This document shows, one piece after another, positions 24,554 through 36,520 of a stretch of DNA of 64,000 bases. The notes under the pieces were generated by a model that searched no databases, had not been told where the DNA came from, and saw nothing but the letters and a program-made list of their open reading frames with translations. Made by a program: the position numbers and the translations under genes. Position 1 is the stretch's first letter. Every line of letters begins with the position of its first letter. The stretch is from Microbacterium aurum (GTDB taxonomy: Bacteria; Actinomycetota; Actinomycetes; Actinomycetales; Microbacteriaceae), in the NCBI RefSeq assembly GCF_016907815.1, contig NZ_JAFBCQ010000001.1, forward strand, positions 186,001 through 250,000, read 5' to 3'.

Positions 24554-26132
24554 GCCCCCGGCGCTGGCCTCCGCCGTTGGTGCGGACGACCGAGCCGACC
24601 ATGAGCTTGCCGCCCGATGCGCCGCCGTGCGAGGCGCGGCGGCCGGTGGTGCGGGCGTTGCCGGCGGCGGGCTGCGCCGCGGCGCGGCCCGAGCCGTGCG
24701 TGCGGTCGGCGGGACGACCGGAGCCGTCGTGGCGCACCTGGTCGCGAGCGGCGGCGGGGCGACCCGAGCGGTCGGCGCGCTGCGCGGACGGACCGCCGCG
24801 GCCGGCGCCCTGACCGCCGCGGCCGGCGCCCTGACCGCCGCGGGCGGCACCCTGGCCCTCGCGCGCGGCGCGCTTGCGCTGGGCGTTCGCACCCTGGCTG
24901 CGGCCGCCGCCCTGACCGCGAGCGGGCTGCTCGACCTTGGGGGCGGGCTTGACGTACGCGGCGACCTCGCCGACGAGCTCGGTCACCTCGGACGAGGTCG
25001 CCGACACCCGCACCGGGGCCACCGAGATGGCGGCCTTGCGGAGCAGGTCCTTGACGTCCTTCTCCTGGCCGGGCATGACGATCGTCACGACCGAGCCCTC
25101 GGCGCCGGCACGCGCGGTGCGGCCCGAGCGGTGCAGGTACGCCTTGTGCTCCATGGGCGGGTCGACGTGGATGACGAGCTCGACGTCGTCGACGTGCACA
25201 CCGCGGGCGGCGACATCGGTCGCGACGAGCACCTTCGCGGCGCCCGAACTGAACGCGGCGAGGTTGCGGTCGCGCGCCGGCTGCGACAGGTTGCCGTGCA
25301 GATCGACCGCGGGAATCCCCTGCGCCGTCAGCTGCTGGGCGAGCTTCTTGGCGTGGTGCTTCGTGCGCATGAAGAGGATGCGGCGGCTCGTGCCCGACGC
25401 GAGCGTGCGGACGAGCTCCTTCTTCTCGTCGGCTCCCGCGACGTGGAAGACGTGGTGGGTCATCGCGGCGACGGGAGAGTTGGCCTCGTCGACGGAGTGC
25501 AGCACCTCGTTCTGCAGGAAGCGGCCCACGAGCTTGTCGACGCCGTTGTCCAGCGTGGCGCTGAACAGCAGGCGCTGACCGCCCTGCGGGGTCTTGTCGA
25601 GGATGCGCGTGACCGACGGGAGGAAGCCGAGGTCGGCCATGTGGTCGGCCTCGTCGATGACGGTGATCTCCACGGCATCCAGCTTCACGAAGCCCTGCTT
25701 CATGAGGTCTTCCAGCCGCCCCGGGCACGCGACGACGATGTCGACGCCGTCCTTCAGGGCGGCGACCTGGCGGTTCTGGTTGACGCCGCCGAAGACCGTG
25801 GTGGTCTTGAGGCCATACGCCGCGGCGAGCGGCTCGAGGGTCGCATTGATCTGCGTCGCGAGCTCGCGGGTCGGGGCGAGGACGAGACCGAGGATGCGGC
25901 CGGCGCGGCGCGACCCGCCGGCGAGAGCGCCGCCGAGGCGCGCGGCCATGGGGATGGAGAAGGCGAGCGTCTTGCCCGAGCCGGTCTTGCCGCGGCCGAG
26001 CACGTCGCGTCCGGCGAGCGTGTCGGGCAGGGTGTCGACCTGGATCGGGAAGGCCGTGGCCTTGCCGTCCTTCGCGAGGACGTCGAGGAGGGGGGCGGGC
26101 ACGCCGAGCGCGCCGAAAGTGATGTCAGACAT
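24549..26132 (-). CDS. DEAD-box ATP-dependent RNA helicase
   Basis: A 527-residue helicase. Motifs in order are the Q motif (residues about 5-32), Walker A TGSGKT, PTREL, VIDEADHM, SAT, and in domain 2 VATDVAARGVHV and HRSGRTARAG. The last 130 residues are a low-complexity tail rich in Arg, Gly, Gln and Ala with repeated GRGGQGAG-like units, typical of RNA-binding tails of cold-shock or ribosome-assembly helicases. The 304-bp region upstream (26133-26436) carries no gene and contains an inverted repeat near its far end, leaving space for a long 5' leader. Confidence 0.92.
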   Translation of the reverse strand: MSDITFGALGVPAPLLDVLAKDGKATAFPIQVDTLPDTLAGRDVLGRGKTGSGKTLAFSIPMAARLGGALAGGSRRAGRILGLVLAPTRELATQINATLEPLAAAYGLKTTTVFGGVNQNRQVAALKDGVDIVVACPGRLEDLMKQGFVKLDAVEITVIDEADHMADLGFLPSVTRILDKTPQGGQRLLFSATLDNGVDKLVGRFLQNEVLHSVDEANSPVAAMTHHVFHVAGADEKKELVRTLASGTSRRILFMRTKHHAKKLAQQLTAQGIPAVDLHGNLSQPARDRNLAAFSSGAAKVLVATDVAARGVHVDDVELVIHVDPPMEHKAYLHRSGRTARAGAEGSVVTIVMPGQEKDVKDLLRKAAISVAPVRVSATSSEVTELVGEVAAYVKPAPKVEQPARGQGGGRSQGANAQRKRAAREGQGAARGGQGAGRGGQGAGRGGPSAQRADRSGRPAAARDQVRHDGSGRPADRTHGSGRAAAQPAAGNARTTGRRASHGGASGGKLMVGSVVRTNGGGQRRGR

Positions 26133-26344
26133 AAGGGGATTTCTGGGCAGGAGTGCCCGGATCGGTGGCCTCTGCGCGGATGCGCACAGGGTCGCCGTAC
26201 AAGGAATGTCAGCCGATCATCCGGACGGGGCCGGGCGGCGAGGGAAGCGCTCTACGACGCGAGCGCACCGGAATCGGTGCGGCAAGTCCGTCCAGTCTAG
26301 CGTGCCGGGCGGGCACGGCGGTCCCAGGTCGCCGAGCCCTCATC

Positions 26345-26417
26345 CCTGCGCCGAACCCTCGCGTCCACGCGCGCACAGAGATGAGGGGTCGGCCGAGACG
26401 TGAGGATTCGGCGGGAC
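26345..26417. repeat. Dispersed intergenic inverted repeat, copy 1
   Basis: The arms CGCCGAACCCTC (26349-26360) and GAGGATTCGGCG (26402-26413) pair with one mismatch, and CCTCATC/GATGAGG lies inside the structure. It sits about 20 bp beyond the stop codon of the prolyl aminopeptidase gene. The same arm sequences, CCTGCGC-CGAACCCTCGC and GAGGRTTCGGCGGG, recur near 48811-48900 next to another stop codon, so this is a repeat family. A terminator or REP-like role is inferred. Confidence 0.55.
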
Positions 26418-26436
26418 CTGAGGGGCGCAGCGGCGG

Positions 26437-28285
<1,849 letters not shown>

Positions 28286-28307
28286 ACGCTCACCGTACCG
28301 CCTGTGA

Positions 28308-29336
<1,029 letters not shown>

Positions 29337-29340
29337 CCCG

Positions 29341-30881
29341 ATGGACCTGCTGCTGGTCATCCTCGTCGGCGTGGTCGCGGTCGCCGTCGTCACGACCCTC
29401 GCGCAGCGGCTCGGCGTCGCCGGCCCCCTGCTGCTCGTCGCGCTGGGGCTCGCGATCGGGCTCGTGCCGTTCATCGACGTCCCCGAGATCGACCCGGAGT
29501 GGATCCTCGTCGGCGTGCTCCCACCGCTGCTGTACGCCGCGGCGGTGCGCCTCCCGGCGATCGAGTTCCGGCGCGACTTCACGCCGATCGCGGGACTCGC
29601 CGTCGTTCTCGTCGTCGTCACCTCGCTCGTCCTCGGCCTCTTCTTCTCCTTGCTGCTGCCGGGAGTCGGGTTCGCGCTCGGCATCGCCCTCGGCGCCATC
29701 CTCAGTCCGACGGATGCCGTGGCCACAGGGATCGCGAAACGCCTCGGCATCGCGCCGCGCGTCGTCACGATGCTCGAGGGCGAGAGCCTGCTGAACGACG
29801 CCACGGCCCTCGTGCTGCTGCGGACGGCCCTGCTGGCCGTCGCCGCCGGGGTATTCTCGTTCGGCTCGGCCGTGGGCGCGTTCGCGTGGGCGGTGTTCAT
29901 CGCCGTGACCATCGGCGCGGTCATCGGGTGGCTCGCGATGCGGCTGCGCTCGTGGGTGCGCAACTCCCCGGCATCCACCGCCATCGGCTTCACGGTGCCG
30001 TTCGTGGCGTACCTTCCCGTGGAGCACCTGAACGGGTCGGGCCTGGTCGCCGCCGTCGTCGCGGGGCTCGTCGCCGGTCAGGGCGCGCAGCGCTGGTTCA
30101 CCCCCGAGCAGCGCCTGTCGGACAGCGCGCCGACCGCTCGCGGCTGGAGAGCTTCGATGCGCGCCTCGATCAGATCGCGGAGGAGGGGTGGCCGGAGCGC
30201 CCGGCACCCCGCGGACGCCTGCGCAAGACGCCGAGCCCGCAGCAGGCCGAGCGCCGGCTCACCTCGATGCGGGGGCGCGTGTCGCGGGCCCTCGCCGACC
30301 TGGACTACTACCAGTCGTCGCCGCTCGGCTGGAAGCACGGCACCGTCATCGTGTGGGCGGGGATGCGCGGGGTCGTCACCCTCGCGGCCGCGCAGACCAT
30401 CCCGCGGACGGTCGAATCGCGTCCCGAGCTCATCTACATCGCCTTCGTCGTCGCACTGGTCAGTCTCATGCTGCAGGGCTTCACGCTCCCGTGGGTCGTG
30501 CGCAAGCTGCGGCTGAGCGACCCCGCCGAGGCGTCCGACAGCGACGAGCGTGAGCGGCTCGATGACGAGCTGCGCACCGCGGCGGCCGCGGCCGTCGCGA
30601 CGGGGGCGCACCTCCCGCGGCGCGACGGGACGCCCTTCGACGCTGAACTGCTGCAGCAGACGGGGCTGCGTTACGCCGAGCCGCCCAGCGAGGACTGGAG
30701 CGCGCACGCCCGCGAGCTGCTCGAGCTGCAGCTCGCGGTCATCGAGGTCATGCGCACGCGGCTGATCGCGGTCTCGACGGGCGGGACCTTCAGCACGGCG
30801 GCGCTCCGCCACCGCATGGCCGAGCTCGACGCCGACCAGCTGAGCCTCGAGCTGCGCCTGCGCGACGACGACGGGGCATAG
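29341..30881 (+). pseudogene. Na+/H+ antiporter (CPA1 family) with internal deletion and frameshift
   Basis: The first 260 residues read as the N-terminal two thirds of a CPA1 exchanger, including the ion-site helix ILSPTDAVATG and the motif LEGESLLNDATALVLL. At about 30115-30135, after EQRLSD, the frame is lost. The remaining protein resumes in another frame at SRLESFDARLDQIAEEG, the cytoplasmic loop, and HGTVIVWAGMRGVVTLAAAQ, the last helices. The membrane helices that normally stand between these points are missing, so a segment was deleted as well. Exchange activity is unlikely if the sequence is right. Confidence 0.8.
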
Positions 30882-30913
30882 GTCAGAATGGGATCCCGGG
30901 CGAAGGAGCTTTC

Positions 30914-31363
30914 ATGACCGATGGACCAGTCTCGACGTCCCCTGCAGCGGATGCCGGGGGCCGCGCACCGGCGGACTACGCCGAATCGGTCGCGCTGCCG
31001 GCGACGACCGAGGCCGTTCCGGTCATCGTGTCGGAGAACGACTGGTGGGCGGCTCGCCCCGCCGGATCGCGCCTGGTCGGCCTCGTCGTCGCGCGCGACG
31101 ACCTGCCCTCGGTCATCGCGCAGCGCGACGCTCTCGCGGGGTTCGGGGTGCCGATCGAGGGGTTCCGGCATCCGGCCCCGGAAACCGGCGAGACGTGGTC
31201 CGAGCGCCTCACCCGCCTGTTCGGCCGCCTGACCGCCGGCGATGTCGTGGTCGTCGCCGACAAGCACGCGCTGGGGCGCACCGTGGACGAGGAGACGCAC
31301 GCCATCGCGGAGCTGCGCCGCCGCGGCATCATCGTCAAGGTGCTCGGCCACTCCCGCGGCTGA
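30914..31363 (+). CDS. Resolvase-fold protein lacking the catalytic serine
   Basis: A 149-residue protein whose second half resembles the serine recombinase N-terminal domain: LVGLVVARDDLPSVIAQRDAL, FGRLTAGDVVVVADKHALGRT, ELRRRGIIVKVLG, aligning with the resolvase segments around the strand, the LRPGD strand and the helix after it. The nucleophile position of the usual YxRVST motif reads VVARDD, without serine, and there is no C-terminal DNA-binding domain. It is therefore not an active recombinase; a regulatory or structural role is possible. GAAGGAG precedes the ATG. Confidence 0.6.
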   Translation: MTDGPVSTSPAADAGGRAPADYAESVALPATTEAVPVIVSENDWWAARPAGSRLVGLVVARDDLPSVIAQRDALAGFGVPIEGFRHPAPETGETWSERLTRLFGRLTAGDVVVVADKHALGRTVDEETHAIAELRRRGIIVKVLGHSRG

Positions 31364-31440
31364 CGGGTGCGGCGCTGGGGTGCGCGGGCTCGCGGGTTGC
31401 GCGGCTGGCGCGCTGCGCGGGTCTCGCGCTCGCGGGTCTC

Positions 31441-31650
31441 GCCGACCGGGCCCATTGTCGCCCAGTGCGCCCGTTATGGACGGTCTGCACCGGGCCCTCT
31501 CGGCGGGAAAGGGCGCACTCGAAGAAGAAGGGTGCGGGGCTGGGGTGCGCGGCCTCGCGGTCGCGGGTCCCGCCGAGCGGGCCCGTTGTCGCCCAGTGCG
31601 CCCGCTATGGACGGTCTGCACCGGGCCCTCTCGGCGGGAATGGGCGCACT
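31441..31650. repeat. Two 131-bp-spaced direct repeats, each with interleaved inverted repeats
   Basis: Each unit contains A (GCCGASCGGGCCC), B (AGTGCGCCC), A' (GGGCCCTCTCGGC) and B' (GGGCGCACT) in that order. Unit 1 has them at 31441, 31464, 31492 and 31511; unit 2 at 31572, 31595, 31623 and 31642. A pairs with A' and B with B', so the stems are interleaved rather than nested. The block fills the convergent gap 31364-31702, which holds no gene that I can support. Confidence 0.7.
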
Positions 31651-31702
31651 CGGCGAAGAAGAGAGGCGCGGGGTCAGCGGGGCGAGGGGCGACGGGCGCG
31701 GG

Positions 31703-32494
31703 TCAGGGGCGGCAGGCGGCGGGGGTCTCGGAGGCGTAGCGCTCCGGATCGTCGAGCATCACGAGGTCGTTGCGGGTCACCAGACGCGAGGACACGGCGT
31801 GCTCCACCAGGCGCACGCGGCGGTTGGTCGCCGACGACGTGACGCCGCCGCGGAGCCCCGGCACGCCCTGACGGTCGAGCTTGTCGCAGACGTTGTCGAG
31901 CTTGCGGTTGAAGCGGGTGATGCTCCACCCCAGGCGCTGCGCCGCCGCGGCCGAGGTCGGCAGCTCGCTCATGCCGGTGCCCTCGCGCCGCAGCACCGGC
32001 TCGGCGAGCGCCACGATGAGCAGCTTCTGACTCGGCGTCAGCGGCACCGCCCCGATGGTGGACAGCCCGCCGTCGTCGACCTGGCGCGGCGTCTCGCGGA
32101 ACGCCGGCTGCGCGGAGTGCACCGACAACTCGTAGGTCGTCGCGCCGGCGGAGAAGACCACCGTCGTCACGCCGAAGACGATCGGCAGCCGCGCGCCCGG
32201 CGCGAGCTGCGCCTGCACGCGCCCCTCGGTGTCGGTGACGGTCGCCGACAGTCGCGCGCCGATGTTGATCAGCCACCACAGCCCGCCGGCCTGCTCGAGG
32301 GAGAGGAAGTGACGATGCAGGAACCGGTTGTCGTCGATCGCGAGGTCGCCCTCGCGACCGATCGTGAACCGGGTGCCGGAGGGGACCGTGACGTACTCGC
32401 CGGCGAACTCGACGGTCACGTCGGTCTTGCCGGGACCGGGCTCGGCGACGCCTGCGGGGGGAACGGTGTCTTCGACGTCGGTCACGATGTGCAC
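31703..32494 (-). CDS. FHA-domain protein with C-terminal winged-helix region
   Basis: A 263-residue protein, last gene of the large operon. A forkhead-associated domain lies at about 25-120 (FTIGREGDLAIDDNRFLHRHFLSLE), though the Ser of the usual GRxxxSxxxH pattern is shifted. The C-terminal half (PLTPSQKLLIVALAEPVL, SAAAAQRLGWSITRFNRKLDNVCDKL) looks like a winged helix similar to DNA-binding output domains. It probably binds phosphothreonine on a partner phosphorylated by the adjacent kinase and could be a transcription regulator. It overlaps the kinase gene by 13 bp. Confidence 0.75.
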   Translation of the reverse strand: MHIVTDVEDTVPPAGVAEPGPGKTDVTVEFAGEYVTVPSGTRFTIGREGDLAIDDNRFLHRHFLSLEQAGGLWWLINIGARLSATVTDTEGRVQAQLAPGARLPIVFGVTTVVFSAGATTYELSVHSAQPAFRETPRQVDDGGLSTIGAVPLTPSQKLLIVALAEPVLRREGTGMSELPTSAAAAQRLGWSITRFNRKLDNVCDKLDRQGVPGLRGGVTSSATNRRVRLVEHAVSSRLVTRNDLVMLDDPERYASETPAACRP

Positions 32495-34236
32495 TCCCGG
32501 GTCACCGGGCCGGCGCGCCCGGTCGAACGAAGCAGGGTGACCTCGATGCAGGTGGTGCCGCCGGGGTCGGCGGGCAGGGTGACCGTCGTCGCCTCGACGC
32601 GCTCGTCCTGCCCGTTGCCGGTGAGCGTGACGACGTGCCAGAGGTAGGCGTCACCCTCCTGCGGATCGGGGTTCGTCCAGGTGAACACGGCGTCGGCGCC
32701 CTGCACCGAGCCGGTGAGATCGGCGACGGCCGGCACGACGTCGCCGATGGGGTCTTGCGGGGCGACGGATGCCGGGGGGCTCTCGACCGGCTCCTGCACC
32801 GCCGGGGCGATGAGGCTCGCGCCGAGCGCGATGCCGCCGACCACGACGACGGCGGCGGCGATGCCCGCGCCGATCCACAGGCCGCGACGCGACCGCGGCG
32901 CGGCCGGCCCGCCCGCGGGGCCTCCGCCCGCGGACCCGCCCGCGGCGTCACCGCCGTGGGCCGGCGGAACGGTCGGCGCACCCGGGGCGCCGGCACCGCC
33001 GGCTGCCGGGCCGCCGGGCGCGGCCGGGGTCGCCGGGGCCTGCGGCGTCTCCATCGGCCGGCGGCGGACCGTCGCGGTGTCGACGGCGTCGGTGGCCGCG
33101 GAGGTGGGAGCGAACCCGGTGTCCGCGACGGTCGCCTCCGGCACGATCGAGACCGGACCGCGCAGGACCGTCGGGTCGGCCGTGTCGCCGGCGTCGGTCA
33201 CGGGCGGCGCCCACGATGCCGTCGCGGCGGCGTGGGCATCGGGGTGGTCGCGCCGCCGGGTAGGGCCCGCGGCCGGACCGGTCTGCGGTTCGATCGAGAC
33301 GATGCCGCGGACGCGGGTCAGCTCGCCGTCGACATCCGGGTCCTGGGTGTCCTCGTCCGGAGCGTCGTCGAGGATGTCGATCGGGGTGACGGAGTGCGCG
33401 AGCTCGATCTGCACGCGCTGCAGGGCGCGGGCGAACGCGACGGCGGACTCGAAGCGGTCGCCGGGGCGCTTGGCCATCGCTCGCTCGAGCACCGCCTGCA
33501 GCGACGCCGGGGCGTCGGCGCGCTCCAGGCGCGGCACCGGCTGGCTTTCGATCCGCTGGATGAGATCGGCGCCGCCGTTGCGGCCGCCGGGCTGCTCGAA
33601 CGGCGACCGGCCGGCCAGCAGGGTGTACACCGTCGCGCCGAGGGCGTAGACGTCGGTCGCGACGCCCGACTCCGGCTGGTCGGTGAACGACTCCGGCGGC
33701 GACCAGGGGATCGACATGCCGGCCGACGACTCCACGGCATCCGCCGTGGTTGCGATGCCGAAGTCCGTGAGCGCGGGACGGTTGTATTCCGTGACGAGAA
33801 TGTTCGCCGGTTTGATGTCGCGATGCAGGATGCCGGCGCGATGCGCCGTCTCGACGGCCGCCGCGACCTGCACCCCGACGCGGAGCGCCTCGGCCACCGA
33901 GAACGCCGCGGCGCGCGAGCGCACCTGCAGGTTCGGGCGCGGGCAGTACTCCATCACGAGGTACGGCCGGCCGTCGTCGGAGACCCCTGCCTGATAGATC
34001 GTGACGATCGCCGGATGCGTCGACAGCAGCGCCATCACGTTCGCCTCGGCGGCGAACTGCTCTGCCGCGCCTCCCGCCATGCGTCCCTCGAGCATGACCT
34101 TCACCGCGACGCGGCGCCGCGGCAGATGCTGCTCGTAGAGGTAGACGTCGGCGAAGCCGCCGGACCCGAGAACGTCGAGGTACGTGAAACCCGCGAGTGC
34201 CGGCGGCGGCGCGGGCGGACGCTTCGCGGCACTCAC
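32482..34236 (-). CDS. Transmembrane serine/threonine protein kinase
   Basis: A 584-residue Hanks-type kinase. Visible are the Gly-rich loop LGSGGFADVYL (23-33), Lys46 in VAVKVM, the catalytic loop HRDIKPAN (138-145), DFG (158-160) and the activation segment ending SPPES. A Pro/Ala-rich linker of about 120 residues precedes one transmembrane helix (LWIGAGIAAAVVVVGGIALG). The outer C-terminal domain is about 110 residues with an FN3-like pattern, not PASTA repeats, so it may sense something other than muropeptides. It shares ATGA with the FHA gene upstream and probably phosphorylates the FHA partners. Confidence 0.9.
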   Translation of the reverse strand: MSAAKRPPAPPPALAGFTYLDVLGSGGFADVYLYEQHLPRRRVAVKVMLEGRMAGGAAEQFAAEANVMALLSTHPAIVTIYQAGVSDDGRPYLVMEYCPRPNLQVRSRAAAFSVAEALRVGVQVAAAVETAHRAGILHRDIKPANILVTEYNRPALTDFGIATTADAVESSAGMSIPWSPPESFTDQPESGVATDVYALGATVYTLLAGRSPFEQPGGRNGGADLIQRIESQPVPRLERADAPASLQAVLERAMAKRPGDRFESAVAFARALQRVQIELAHSVTPIDILDDAPDEDTQDPDVDGELTRVRGIVSIEPQTGPAAGPTRRRDHPDAHAAATASWAPPVTDAGDTADPTVLRGPVSIVPEATVADTGFAPTSAATDAVDTATVRRRPMETPQAPATPAAPGGPAAGGAGAPGAPTVPPAHGGDAAGGSAGGGPAGGPAAPRSRRGLWIGAGIAAAVVVVGGIALGASLIAPAVQEPVESPPASVAPQDPIGDVVPAVADLTGSVQGADAVFTWTNPDPQEGDAYLWHVVTLTGNGQDERVEATTVTLPADPGGTTCIEVTLLRSTGRAGPVTRECTS

Positions 34237-35693
34237 GGCAGATCCTCGAAGGCGACCGTGACGCCGTCGCCGAGGTCGAGCACGTCCCCGGTGATCACCA
34301 TGGTCGGCTCCCCCGGATGCAGCCGCACCGGCTCCTGACCGCCGCGCAGCAGCACTGTGCCGTTCGTCGTGTCGAGGTCGGTGACGAGCACGTGCTCGCC
34401 CTCGGCGCGGATCTCGACGTGACTGCGCGAGATGTCCTGCTCCGGGCTGTCGACGGCGACGAGCGTCGGAAGGTCGGAACCCGAGGTCCGCGTCGACTTG
34501 GGGCGGCGACCGATGATGACGGGGCGCTCCAGTTCGACGACCCGCCCGGTCGACAGCCGGATGCGGCCGCGCGCGGGATGCCGGGCGGGAACGCTGTCGG
34601 TGGACTCGTAGCGGTCGGGCTCCGCGGCGCGCATCGCCCGCATGTCGGCGACCGCGATGGTCTCGCCGTCGTGGTCGCCCAGCACGCTCCCCGCGGACGG
34701 CGGCGCCGGCGCGGACACCGGCGCAGGTGCGGGGGCGGATGCGGCGTAGACGGGGGCCGGCGGAAGGCCGCGCGGACGGCCCGATGCCGCGATGGTCTCG
34801 CCGTCGTGGTCGCCGTCATCGAGGCCGACCTGATCGTCATGGTCGCCGCCGTCGTCGGGCAGGGCGGCGGGCAGGACCGCGGACGGCCGGGCGACGGTCT
34901 CGCTCCACAGCACGCGCTCATCATCGGCGGCGTCGCTCGGCTGCTGGGTCGCCATGGGCAGGAGCGTGTCGGCGGCATCCTGCGTCTGACTCAGGGTCTC
35001 CGTCGTGGTCTCGCCCTCGGGCGTCGCGGCGTCCGCCGCTGCTGCGGCATCCGCCGGCACGGCGGCATCCGCCCCTGCGGCATCGGCCGCCACCGCAGCA
35101 TCCGCCGGCACCTCTGCGTCGCGCGGCGCAGACGCCGACGTCCCGTCCGCCGACGACGCGCTCGCGCCCGCACCCGTCGCGCCCGCCCCGGCCGGTACCG
35201 CGGGCAGGTCCGCGACGATCATGACGGCGCGGACGACGCCGGAGCGCAGCGGCACGTTCTCATCGGCCGCGTCGGCGCCCCCGCCCACGCCCGCGTCCCC
35301 GCCCGCGTCGGCCGCGGGCTCAGGGACGATCGTGATGCGCGTCGCGCCGGGAAGGAACCGCTCCGTCCACGTCGCGACGCCTTCGCCGGAGACCGACTCG
35401 GCTCCGCCGTCGCCCTCGACGACCACCTCGACGGCGCCGCGGACCGCGACGCGCACGCCGCCGGCTTCGGCGACGGCCAGCGCGAACGGCGGGATCGCGC
35501 TGAGCGACGTGCCGAACGCTCCGGTGAGGGCTTCGATCACCGCGCCGATGCCACCTCCGCCGACCTTGCGCCACACCGCCGTCGCTGTCCCCGCCGACAC
35601 CGCCGGGGCGAGCACCGCGACCGCGCCGTTCTCGGCGGCGACCCACCATCCGGTCGCGGCCGGGCGGTAGCGCACCAGCGTTCGCTCGGTCAT
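34233..35693 (-). CDS. FHA-domain protein with long Ala/Asp-rich linker
   Basis: A 486-residue protein. The C-terminal 90 residues form a canonical FHA domain (PVIIGRRPK, ISRSHVEI, DLDTTNGTVLLRGG), which binds phosphothreonine. The N-terminal 120 residues form a separate beta-rich domain that I do not recognise. Between them is a low-complexity linker of Ala, Asp, Pro and Thr (about 150-380) containing two copies of DHDGETIA-type Thr motifs, possible kinase targets. The ATG at 35693 overlaps the phosphatase stop as ATGA. Confidence 0.8.
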   Translation of the reverse strand: MTERTLVRYRPAATGWWVAAENGAVAVLAPAVSAGTATAVWRKVGGGGIGAVIEALTGAFGTSLSAIPPFALAVAEAGGVRVAVRGAVEVVVEGDGGAESVSGEGVATWTERFLPGATRITIVPEPAADAGGDAGVGGGADAADENVPLRSGVVRAVMIVADLPAVPAGAGATGAGASASSADGTSASAPRDAEVPADAAVAADAAGADAAVPADAAAAADAATPEGETTTETLSQTQDAADTLLPMATQQPSDAADDERVLWSETVARPSAVLPAALPDDGGDHDDQVGLDDGDHDGETIAASGRPRGLPPAPVYAASAPAPAPVSAPAPPSAGSVLGDHDGETIAVADMRAMRAAEPDRYESTDSVPARHPARGRIRLSTGRVVELERPVIIGRRPKSTRTSGSDLPTLVAVDSPEQDISRSHVEIRAEGEHVLVTDLDTTNGTVLLRGGQEPVRLHPGEPTMVITGDVLDLGDGVTVAFEDLP

Positions 35694-36520
35694 CGACCGT
35701 CTCCCCTCGTCCCGGCGCGCGGCCGGGTGTCGCTGTCGGCGTCGCCGCGGCGTGCACCGGCGGGAGCCGTGTCGAACACGTCGTCGTAGCCGGTGACGGC
35801 GAGCGCGTCGACGACGACCGCCGTGATGTTGTCGCGGCCGCCGTGCACGAGCGCCTCGTGGATCAGCCGGGTGGCCGCATCGGCCGGGTCGGCCTCGTCG
35901 GCGAGGATGTCGCGCAGCCGCGCGGCCGACAGCTCGCCGGACAGACCGTCGGAGCACACCAGGATGCGGTCGCCGGGCTCGGCGGGGACCATCCAGTAGT
36001 CCGCCTGCCCGTCGCTGCCCGCCCCGATCGCCCGGGTGATCTCGTTGCGCCGACTGTCGGTGACGGCATCCTCTCCGGAGAGGAGCCCCGCGTCGAGCAG
36101 TTCCTGCACGACGGAGTGGTCGACGCTGATCTGCTCCAGCAGGCCGTTCGCGAATCGGTACGTGCGGGAGTCGCCCACGTTGACCGTGAGCCAGTATCCG
36201 ACGCCGCCGACCTCGGCGATGGCGACACCGGTGAGGGTCGTGCCGGCGGCTCGCCCGTCGCTCGCAATCGCCTCGACGCGGACGCGCGACCGGCGCAGCG
36301 CCGCGCGCACCTGGTCGATGCCGAGGCTCGGCGCACCCACGAGCTGCGCGAACTCCGCGACGACCGCAGCGCTGGCCCGGTCCCCCGCGTCGTGTCCGCC
36401 CATGCCGTCGGCGACGAGGAACAGCGGGGCGTCGGCGAGGAAGGAGTCCTCATTGACGCGGCGCCGGAGCCCGGTGTGCGAGGCGGCGGCAGCGCGCACG
36501 TGGATGGGCGCATCGATCAT
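35690..36520 (-). CDS. PP2C-type serine/threonine phosphatase
   Basis: A 276-residue metal-dependent phosphatase of the PstP/Stp type. It has VNEDSF (22-27), ADGMGGHDAGD (37-47, metal Asp38), SDGLSGEL and the terminal GGRDNITAVVV. It has no transmembrane helix, unlike mycobacterial PstP. It should reverse phosphorylation by the kinase two genes downstream. ATGA overlaps join it to both neighbours. Confidence 0.92.
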   Translation of the reverse strand: MIDAPIHVRAAAASHTGLRRRVNEDSFLADAPLFLVADGMGGHDAGDRASAAVVAEFAQLVGAPSLGIDQVRAALRRSRVRVEAIASDGRAAGTTLTGVAIAEVGGVGYWLTVNVGDSRTYRFANGLLEQISVDHSVVQELLDAGLLSGEDAVTDSRRNEITRAIGAGSDGQADYWMVPAEPGDRILVCSDGLSGELSAARLRDILADEADPADAATRLIHEALVHGGRDNITAVVVDALAVTGYDDVFDTAPAGARRGDADSDTRPRAGTRGDGR

